Origin: an uncultured Gemmatimonadota bacterium | GTDB taxonomy: Bacteria; Gemmatimonadota; Gemmatimonadetes; Gemmatimonadales; Gemmatimonadaceae | Length of the DNA stretch: 7,376 nucleotides | Direction of reading: 5' to 3' | Assembly (NCBI GenBank): GCA_946887155.1 | Contig: CAMPKM010000135.1 | Span: 1-7,376 of the forward strand | Part shown: positions 1-4,710 of the stretch, in pieces | How positions within the stretch are numbered: position 1 is the stretch's first letter | How the letters are laid out: every line of letters starts with the position of its first letter | Made by a program: the position numbers and the translations under genes | The notes under the pieces: model-generated | The model's database searches: none | What the model saw: the letters and a program-made list of their open reading frames with translations, nothing else | What the model was told of the DNA's origin: nothing

Positions 1-1299
1 ATGCGCGGTCACGAGGGCCGCTGGCCGGCGGCCATCGGCGCCGGCATCTTTGCGTTGCCCGCGGTGGTGGCCGCGACCCTGGGTCCCGCCGCGGTGATCG
101 CGTACCTCGTCTGCGGGGCGCTGATCATGCTGGTACTGCTCTGCTATGTGGAGCTTGGCACGCGAGTCACCCGCTCGGGCGGCACCGTCGCCTATATCGA
201 GGAGGCGTTCGGCCCGCTGGCCGGATTCCTGGCCTGGGCGCTCTACGCCGTCGGGTTCTGCGCGGCCGCCGTGGCAGCGATCGTACACGTCATGTTCGAC
301 GCGCTGGCGACTGCCGTGCCGGTATTGAGCGGCAGTGGCCCCGCACGGAGCGCCGCGATCGTCCTGTTCTTCGGTGGGCTCGCGGTCTTCAACATCCGGG
401 GCGTTCAAGCCGGGACCCGGCTGTCGATGGTTACGACGACCGCCAAGTTGATACCGCTCCTGCTGCTGATCATTGTCGGGGCATTCAACATGCAACCGGC
501 GAACCTGGCCTGGACCGGATGGCCACCACTCTCTTCCTTCGGTTCGGCGGCGCTGGTGCTGTTCTTTGCGTTCAGCTCCGCAGAGGCCGCGCTTTCCCCC
601 AGCGGCGAGATCAGAGATCCTGTCCGCACGATTCCGCGCGGTCTGCTGTGGGGGGCGACGGTGGTGGTATTGATCTACCTGGCGATTCATATCGTCGCTC
701 AGGGCGTGCTGGGCGCCGAACTGGGGCAAGGCAGTACCACTCCTCTGGCTGATGTCTCCGGGCGGCTGATGGGCGGCATCGGCACGGGACTCATCGTTTC
801 CGGGACTGCCGTGTCGATATTCGGGAATCTCGCCGCCGACATGATCGGCACGCCGCGGGCATTTCTCGCCGCGGCGGAGAGCGGGATGCTTCCGCGCGCG
901 CTCAGCCGCGTACATCCCAGGTTCCACACGCCGTGGGTCGCCATCCTGTCGTATGTGGCAATCATCATCGTGCTCGCCCTGAGTGGCGGGTTCCGGCCGC
1001 TGGCCGTGCTGGCGAGCATGTCGCTGCTGCTGGTCTACCTGGCCATCTGTCTCGCCGCGCTGCGGATCAGGTACTCACGTCCCCCCGTGCCGGGTACCTT
1101 CCGCGCCCCGGGAGGTCCGACGGTCGCAGTGCTGGCTTCAGCGGTCGTGATCTGGTTGCTGGCGCAGTCGACCCGCCGCGAAGTCGTCGCGATGACGATC
1201 TTCATCGGGGCTTCCATGCTGTACTACCTGGTTCGCAGGCGAGCCGTGGTGCCTAACGCGACGCGCGTGGCCGAGGAAACAACGACGGCCAGTTCGTGA
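1..1299 (+). CDS. APC-superfamily amino acid permease, 5' end probably incomplete
   Basis: This is an integral inner-membrane transporter of the amino acid-polyamine-organocation (APC) superfamily, expected to import or exchange amino acids or related amines. The sequence shows the TM1 substrate-binding motif GAGIFALP at residues 13-20, the GGTVAYIEEAFGPLAGF region at 60-76, and the TM6 block FFAFSSAEAALSPSGEIRDP at 188-207 followed by the conserved TIPRG. Many further hydrophobic segments run to a basic, hydrophilic C-terminus. At 432 residues it is near family size, but homologues carry roughly 15-25 residues before GAGIF, including the first half of TM1. Here that part is replaced by a charged stretch (MRGHEGRW). 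The real start therefore probably lies upstream of the window, or the 5' end is damaged; the ATG at base 1 is only the first available start. The substrate cannot be assigned. The family call is firm; an intact gene is not. Confidence 0.85.
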   Translation: MRGHEGRWPAAIGAGIFALPAVVAATLGPAAVIAYLVCGALIMLVLLCYVELGTRVTRSGGTVAYIEEAFGPLAGFLAWALYAVGFCAAAVAAIVHVMFDALATAVPVLSGSGPARSAAIVLFFGGLAVFNIRGVQAGTRLSMVTTTAKLIPLLLLIIVGAFNMQPANLAWTGWPPLSSFGSAALVLFFAFSSAEAALSPSGEIRDPVRTIPRGLLWGATVVVLIYLAIHIVAQGVLGAELGQGSTTPLADVSGRLMGGIGTGLIVSGTAVSIFGNLAADMIGTPRAFLAAAESGMLPRALSRVHPRFHTPWVAILSYVAIIIVLALSGGFRPLAVLASMSLLLVYLAICLAALRIRYSRPPVPGTFRAPGGPTVAVLASAVVIWLLAQSTRREVVAMTIFIGASMLYYLVRRRAVVPNATRVAEETTTASS

Positions 1300-1319
1300 T
1301 CACGACTACCGGGAACACC

Positions 1320-1358
1320 ATGACCGATCGACGCCAATTCCTCCGATTCCTCGCCGGC
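1320..1358 (+). pseudogene. N-terminal fragment of a Tat-exported protein gene
   Basis: An ATG at 1320 opens MTDRRQFLRFLAG, a good match to the n-region of a twin-arginine signal peptide (RRxFLRFLA), as found at the start of several exported or membrane-anchored oxidoreductases. In a real Tat signal a hydrophobic stretch would follow. Here the reading frame instead turns into low-complexity Ser/Arg sequence because it runs out of frame across kinase-derived DNA, and it stops at 1449-1451 after 43 codons. I read this as the 5' tip of a gene whose body has been replaced. No clear Shine-Dalgarno sequence precedes it. With only 13 informative residues, chance resemblance remains possible. Confidence 0.42.
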
Positions 1359-1465
1359 ATGCGCTCCAGCAAGGCGTCACTCATCGCGACATCAAGCCGG
1401 AGAATATCAAGCTCCAGGGTGGCCACGCCCTGGTGGCCGATTTCGGCATAGCCCTGGCAGCGGCG
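1358..1465 (+). pseudogene. Ser/Thr protein kinase catalytic-core fragment (HRD to DFG)
   Basis: In the frame whose HRD histidine codon is at 1382-1384, the translation reads QQGVTHRDIKPENI then KLQGGHALVADFGIALA, covering the kinase catalytic loop (HRDxKPxN) and the Mg-binding DFG. It ends in unrelated sequence and a TGA at 1484-1486. There is no start codon for it, no ATP-binding lobe before it and no activation segment or C-lobe after it, so it cannot be a working kinase. Over the 25 codons 1382-1456 it matches residues 135-159 of the intact kinase at 4711-7365 at 24 of 25 amino acids. It differs at 14 of 75 bases, 12 of them synonymous. That pattern points to a diverged functional paralogue as the source and argues against a recent copy of the neighbouring gene. 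Confidence 0.85.
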
Positions 1466-1562
1466 ATCATATCGTTGTGCTCCTGACGAGCGTTTGACCT
1501 CGCGGTCGCCCGTGCATGTGAGCACGTTTGATGAACGCCCACACAACCGGATCGAGTTTCCC

Positions 1563-3338
1563 ATGTTGATGATGAAGACACGAAAACTCTCCATCCTAGC
1601 CTGCGCCTTGGCGGTGGCGATGGTGTCGCCGTTCAGGGTCACGTTCGCGCAGGACGCCGACCTGATCGTTCGCAATGCCCGCATCTGGACCGGCGACTCC
1701 ACGAGTCCACGGGCCGAGGCGCTTGCTGTTCGCGGTGAACGACTCCTGGCGGTCGGGACGAATGCTGAGGCAGACGCGCATCGCGGTTCGCGGACGCGCG
1801 TCATCGATGCTGGCGGCCGCTTCATGACGCCGGGCTTCATCGATGATCACACGCATTTCGGCCAGGCCGGCGCGCTGCTCATCGGTGCGAACCTGCTCGA
1901 TGTGCACACACCGGTTCCGTTCGCCGAGCGCGTGAAGGCGGCCGCGCAGCGGATGAGTCCTGGTGCCTGGCTCACCGGCGGCGACTGGGGTGCCTACGAG
2001 GACAATCCCGCCAACAGCACCGGACCGGCGGGAGGCCGCCCAGCGACGCGTTTCAGCCCGGACAAGTCGATCATCGATTCCGTCACGCCAAACACACCAG
2101 CGCTGCTGAATCGGTGGGACCGCAGCGCTTGGCTCGCCAACAGCGCTGCCTTGCGAGCGGCGGGGCTCACCTGTGGGACGTCCACAGAAGGACTCGAGTG
2201 CAGCAGTGGACAGCCAACCGGACGCGTGAGCGGCGCCGCACTCGCACGCGTTCGCCGCGCCATTGCGCCAAAGACATTCGACCAGCGCCTTCGCGAAGGG
2301 CGCGCCGCGCTGCAGCACCTCACCGAACTCGGCGTGACGACCATTCACGACATCACGCCTCCGGCTCAGTTGCCCGTGTACACAGAGCTCAAGCGGCGCG
2401 GCGAACTCACGGTGCGAATCTTCGCTCGTCCGACGCTCGACAAGTGGAACGAGCTGTCCTACGCGGGTATCTCGCCCGGGTTCGGCGACGACTGGATCCG
2501 CATCCGTGCGCTCAAGGGATTCATCGACGGGATCCAGGGCAATTCCACGGCGCGCTTCTACGAACCGCAGCTGCACTCGGGTAAAGTCGGCGAGTGGCGC
2601 GACAGCACCAACACGGCGGCAACCGACGGCCCCGGTTCGGGCATGAATCCGCCCGGCAACATGGAAAAGCTCCTCTTCGGCCTCGACTCCGCCGGCTGGT
2701 GGGCCAACGTGCATGCCATCGGCGATCACGCGATCGACAGCGTGCTCACGATCATGGAAAAGGTGATGCGCACCAACGGCCCGAAGGAACGCCGGTGGCG
2801 CATCATCCACTCGCAGGTGATCCGTAACGCCGATGTGGCCCGGCGCTACAAGGCGTTAGGCATCATCGCCGAGGTCCAGCCGTACCACGCGATCGACGAC
2901 ATGCGATGGATGGAGGAGCGGATCGGCGCGCGCTCGCGGTGGGCGTATGCGTTCAAGACGTTTCATGACGCGGGTGTGCCACTCCTCTTCGGCTCGGACT
3001 GGCCGGGCACGAACGCGAGCTGGTACACCGCGAACCCGATGACCATCCTCTATGCCGCCGTCACTCGGCAGACCCTGGACGGCAAACCCGAAGGTGGCTG
3101 GTTCCCGATGGAGCGGCTCGATCTCGAAACGAGCCTTCGTTCCTACACGGTGAACAGCGCGTGGGCCGAGGGTGAAGAAGCCAGCAAAGGTTCGCTGATG
3201 ACGGGTAAACTCGCGGATTTCGTGATCATCGACCGGGACCTGTTCGCGATTCCTCCCACTCAACTGAAGGAGGCGAAGGTTCTGTTGACGGTGACGGGTG
3301 GTCGCATCACGCACGCCGCGGCCCCGTTTCAGAAATAG
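1563..3338 (+). CDS. Secreted metal-dependent amidohydrolase, YtcJ/Amidohydro_3-like
   Basis: The product is a hydrolase of the amidohydrolase superfamily (TIM-barrel metal enzymes cleaving amide or related C-N bonds); the substrate is unknown. Numbered from the ATG at 1563 (591 aa), it begins with an Sec-type signal peptide: basic MMKTRK, hydrophobic LSILACALAVAMV, likely cleavage after VTFA (about residue 29). An N-terminal beta-sandwich strand DLIVRNARIWTGD and the metal motif GFIDDHTHF (His96, His98) follow. Later come LKGFIDG (Lys318), HAIGDHA (His384, His389), IIHSQ (His416) and the metal aspartate in FGSDWP (Asp479). The chain closes with the usual sandwich return KLADFVIIDRDLF. All key residues appear present and the length is normal for the family. 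The frame stays open to a TTG at 1494, but starting there would bury the signal peptide behind 23 unrelated residues, so 1563 (or the in-frame ATGs at 1569/1572) is preferred. No strong Shine-Dalgarno is visible. It stands alone, likely periplasmic or surface-lipid associated. Confidence 0.9.
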   Translation: MLMMKTRKLSILACALAVAMVSPFRVTFAQDADLIVRNARIWTGDSTSPRAEALAVRGERLLAVGTNAEADAHRGSRTRVIDAGGRFMTPGFIDDHTHFGQAGALLIGANLLDVHTPVPFAERVKAAAQRMSPGAWLTGGDWGAYEDNPANSTGPAGGRPATRFSPDKSIIDSVTPNTPALLNRWDRSAWLANSAALRAAGLTCGTSTEGLECSSGQPTGRVSGAALARVRRAIAPKTFDQRLREGRAALQHLTELGVTTIHDITPPAQLPVYTELKRRGELTVRIFARPTLDKWNELSYAGISPGFGDDWIRIRALKGFIDGIQGNSTARFYEPQLHSGKVGEWRDSTNTAATDGPGSGMNPPGNMEKLLFGLDSAGWWANVHAIGDHAIDSVLTIMEKVMRTNGPKERRWRIIHSQVIRNADVARRYKALGIIAEVQPYHAIDDMRWMEERIGARSRWAYAFKTFHDAGVPLLFGSDWPGTNASWYTANPMTILYAAVTRQTLDGKPEGGWFPMERLDLETSLRSYTVNSAWAEGEEASKGSLMTGKLADFVIIDRDLFAIPPTQLKEAKVLLTVTGGRITHAAAPFQK

Positions 3339-3358
3339 GGACAGACCCCACCTGTCTC
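3331..3358. repeat. Short hairpin, REP/RAYT-like or terminator-like
   Basis: Immediately around the amidohydrolase stop the sequence GGGACAG, a 7-base spacer ACCCCAC, and CTGTCTC can form a 7-bp stem with one G-U pair. There is no following T-run, so it is not a canonical rho-independent terminator. The string GGGACAGACCCC resembles the ends of small palindromic repeats mobilised by REP-associated Y1 (RAYT) transposases. That resemblance is from memory of the motif and is not proven here. It also occupies the place where the next gene would need a ribosome binding site. Confidence 0.35.
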
Positions 3359-3361
3359 CTC

Positions 3362-3568
3362 ATGCCTGAGCCCGAGGCCGGATTGTGTGCAACGTGCGAA
3401 CACTCCCGGCGGATCGTCTCGGGTAAGGGATCGGTGTTCCGCCTTTGCCGGCTGTCCGCTACCGATCCTCGTTATGCAAAGTATCCACGCCTGCCGGTGA
3501 TGGTTTGTGCCGGGTACCGGCGAGTGGCGGAAGCCGAGTCGGGCCGGGCAAAAGGCGAGGACGGCTGA
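3362..3568 (+). CDS. Small conserved four-cysteine protein, function unknown
   Basis: This 68-residue protein has a distinctive pattern: CATC at residues 9-12, then GKGSVFRLCRLSATDPRYAK (21-40) with Cys29, then YPRLPVMVCAGY (41-52) with Cys49. Two cysteines in CxxC spacing plus Cys29 and Cys49 make a plausible four-Cys zinc site. The block LCxxSATDPRxxKYPxLPVxxCxGY resembles short uncharacterised proteins I recall from several soil phyla, which supports a real gene. The C-terminal 16 residues are hydrophilic. It starts 23 bases after the amidohydrolase stop, in the same direction, but has no visible Shine-Dalgarno, because the hairpin lies directly upstream; it may be read from a leaderless or read-through transcript. 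No enzymatic role can be assigned. A nucleic-acid or protein-binding zinc knuckle is only a guess. Confidence 0.75.
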   Translation: MPEPEAGLCATCEHSRRIVSGKGSVFRLCRLSATDPRYAKYPRLPVMVCAGYRRVAEAESGRAKGEDG

Positions 3569-3642
3569 TTGCTGCCTCGGCGGGCGGGAGAGGAACAACA
3601 ACGCGCGATGAACGACACTGGGTTCGCTGTCGCGGGAACGAT

Positions 3643-4221
3643 TTACTCCATCACGCGATGCAAAAGATCGGAGACGCCGAGGTGCGCCGCCCAGTGACGC
3701 AGGCGCTCGCGGTCGAGCCGGTCCCCCTGGAGCCGCACGATGGCCACTACATCGCGCCATTGGCGCTCTGACGTTTCGCCGCCGCGCCGATACCACTCGA
3801 GTTTCCTGAGTATCGTGTGCTCCGCAGTGTCAATATGGAGGGTCCCTGCCGCCAGCTCGACGCGCTGGCGGTGCGCCAGTCGCTCGGCTTCAAAGACGTC
3901 GTCTCCCGCGACAAAAAAGTCCGCCTTGATCGAGCTGTCGAAGTGGACCGCATTGAATGACCCCGCGGCGCGTACCGCCGCGCGCACGGCGTCCGAGTCC
4001 ACGTAATAGTCGAGCGCGAGGGAGCTGACCAACGGTTTCACGTGCCGGCTTCGCAGGGCCACGACAAAGTCCACATCCTGTGTCGCGCGGGGTTCGCCGT
4101 GCACCGAACTGGCGATCGATCCTGCAACAACCCAGGTCGCGCCAATGCGTTCGAGTCTGGCGCCCAGGTCGACCGCAATGACGACTGGGTCGTACTCGTC
4201 AGGCACCTGATGGCTCACCAT
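3643..4221 (-). CDS. Minimal nucleotidyltransferase, candidate toxin-antitoxin component
   Basis: From the ATG at 4221 the product is 192 aa with a nucleotidyltransferase (NTase) fold signature: a strand then VVAGSIASSVHGEPRATQDVDFVV (residues 31-54), giving the helix-capping Gly34-Ser35 and catalytic acids Asp49 and Asp51. A third acid, Asp101, sits in IKADFFV. A C-terminal helical block follows (EHTILRKLEWYRRGGE and RQWRDVVAIVRLQGDRLD). Such single-domain NTases transfer nucleotides onto proteins or tRNA in MNT/HEPN and AbiEii-type modules; which target applies here is unknown. The frame is open up to an ATG at 4287, but the extra 22 residues are Ser/Arg-rich out-of-frame translation of the upstream gene, so 4221 is preferred. 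A GGCGG stretch upstream of 4221 may act as the ribosome binding site. It overlaps the upstream gene by 23 bases, implying coupled translation. It converges with the Cys protein across a 74-base gap that contains no obvious terminator. Confidence 0.85.
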   Translation of the reverse strand: MVSHQVPDEYDPVVIAVDLGARLERIGATWVVAGSIASSVHGEPRATQDVDFVVALRSRHVKPLVSSLALDYYVDSDAVRAAVRAAGSFNAVHFDSSIKADFFVAGDDVFEAERLAHRQRVELAAGTLHIDTAEHTILRKLEWYRRGGETSERQWRDVVAIVRLQGDRLDRERLRHWAAHLGVSDLLHRVME

Positions 4222-4588
4222 AGACCCGGACCGCCAACTCGCGTCCCAGTCGCAGTTCCGCCCGGAGGAATCGGATCCCCTGCTCATCCGCGCCCGGGTT
4301 TCGCATCCTGATGCCGGTCAGTGAGAGTTCATCGACCATTCGAGCAAGCCGCGCGACGTGCGCGAGCTTTTCTGCCGGAGAAGACCGCCGTAGTAACGAA
4401 TCCTGAACGGCCTGCGCCGCGACGCTCGTGTCCGCCTGGCGGCCGGGGAAATGTTCGGCCTGCTGGGAGCGGCGAGCCAACCGTCGTGCCTCGCGAATTC
4501 GAACCATGCGTCGCGCTGTTTCCGGATTCAGAACGCGGCGACTCCGGATCCCGCCCCGCCGGCCGATTTCAGCGAAGTATTCCTTCAT
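4199..4588 (-). CDS. Small basic helical protein, putative partner/antitoxin of the nucleotidyltransferase
   Basis: From the ATG at 4588 this is 129 aa in two parts. Residues 1-45 are strongly basic with YFAEIGRRGGIRSRR then ARRMVRIREARRLARR, resembling short KGG/RRGG-type DNA-binding or antitoxin-like N-termini. After a polar linker, residues 69-124 (SSPAEKLAHVARLARMVDEL, then GIRMRNPGADE and LRLGRELAVRVYG) form a helical block resembling a conserved small hypothetical family. I recall such proteins encoded directly before nucleotidyltransferases, as here; this needs a database check. The frame remains open to a GTG at 4636, but that would translate through the palindrome and putative promoter, so 4588 is chosen. 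No good Shine-Dalgarno precedes it and the likely 5' leader is very short. The function is inferred from context only. Confidence 0.72.
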   Translation of the reverse strand: MKEYFAEIGRRGGIRSRRVLNPETARRMVRIREARRLARRSQQAEHFPGRQADTSVAAQAVQDSLLRRSSPAEKLAHVARLARMVDELSLTGIRMRNPGADEQGIRFLRAELRLGRELAVRVYGEPSGA

Positions 4589-4602
4589 GGCAGACACGGT
4601 TA

Positions 4603-4621
4603 ATCGTAAGCCGCTTATGAT
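4603..4621. promoter_or_regulatory. 19-bp near-perfect palindrome, candidate operator
   Basis: ATCGTAAGCCGCTTATGAT is an inverted repeat of two 9-base arms around one central base with a single mismatch. It overlaps the putative -10 of the minus-strand module and lies 14 bases before its start codon. On the plus strand its right arm contains TATGAT, a possible -10 for the divergent kinase. Autorepression by the small basic protein would be typical of toxin-antitoxin operons, but that is an inference. A palindrome of this quality is expected about once by chance in a window this long; its position is what makes it notable. Confidence 0.4.
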
Positions 4622-4632
4622 AGAAAATTCAA
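4603..4632 (-). promoter_or_regulatory. Putative promoter of the nucleotidyltransferase module
   Basis: Read on the minus strand, TTGAAT (4632-4627) and TACGAT (4608-4603) stand 18 bases apart, an acceptable sigma-70-like -35/-10 pair. It ends 14 bases before the ATG at 4588, so the transcript would have almost no leader, which agrees with the missing Shine-Dalgarno. The interval is conspicuously AT-rich compared with its surroundings. Promoter consensus in this phylum is poorly known, so this is tentative. Confidence 0.35.
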
Positions 4633-4710
4633 GCACTACAGGCAGATAGTCCTCATCGAACCTTAAACCGCAAGAGGTTCTCGCGGTCGAATGGCAGCGG
4701 GCCCATCTTC

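Larger units (their letters stand above)
1294..1562. other. Gene-poor interval holding remnants of two genes
   Basis: No intact gene fits between the permease stop and the amidohydrolase start. Reading all frames shows two recognisable coding scraps, described separately: a Tat-signal N-terminus at 1320-1358 and a kinase catalytic-loop fragment at about 1358-1465, in different frames. The remaining 75 or so bases before the amidohydrolase contain a TTGACC hexamer (1494-1499) that could be a -35 element, but I see no convincing -10 at the right distance. No rho-independent terminator follows the permease. Confidence 0.6.
4589..4710. other. Divergent regulatory interval between the nucleotidyltransferase module and the kinase
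   Basis: These 122 bases separate two divergent start codons and hold the palindrome and the putative minus-strand promoter. On the plus side, AAGAGG (4672-4677) precedes a seven-codon reading frame at 4691 (M-A-A-G-P-S-S). Its TGA overlaps the kinase ATG as ATGA, so a tiny coupled leader peptide is conceivable. The 13-base gap from AAGAGG makes it weak. I see no convincing -35/-10 pair for the kinase. Confidence 0.4.

Noticed and set aside
1294..1305. Perfect 12-bp palindrome TCGTGATCACGA across the permease stop
   Set aside because: A 12-bp perfect palindrome is expected a few times by chance in a window of this length and GC content, and nothing else marks it as a site.
1494..1522. TTGACC as -35 of an amidohydrolase promoter
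   Set aside because: No acceptable -10 lies 16-18 bases downstream.
1494..1562. In-frame TTG extension of the amidohydrolase by 23 residues
   Set aside because: It would place a polar segment ahead of a clear signal peptide and has no ribosome binding site; the ATG cluster at 1563-1574 is the better start.
1253..1840. Minus-strand frame of 195 codons crossing the debris region
   Set aside because: Its middle is merely the antisense of the kinase fragment and of the amidohydrolase 5' end; no recognisable protein features.
1596..2810. Long minus-strand open frame of 404 codons opposite the amidohydrolase
   Set aside because: It is antisense to a clearly functional gene, shows no domain or sensible composition, and is explained by GC-rich codon structure of the other strand.
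3329..3796. Minus-strand frame of 155 codons over the Cys protein
   Set aside because: It runs antisense to the patterned four-Cys protein and overlaps the end of the nucleotidyltransferase; Arg/Pro-rich shadow composition.
4219..4287. Longer nucleotidyltransferase start at 4287
   Set aside because: The added 22 residues have out-of-frame composition and do not resemble the start of related NTases.
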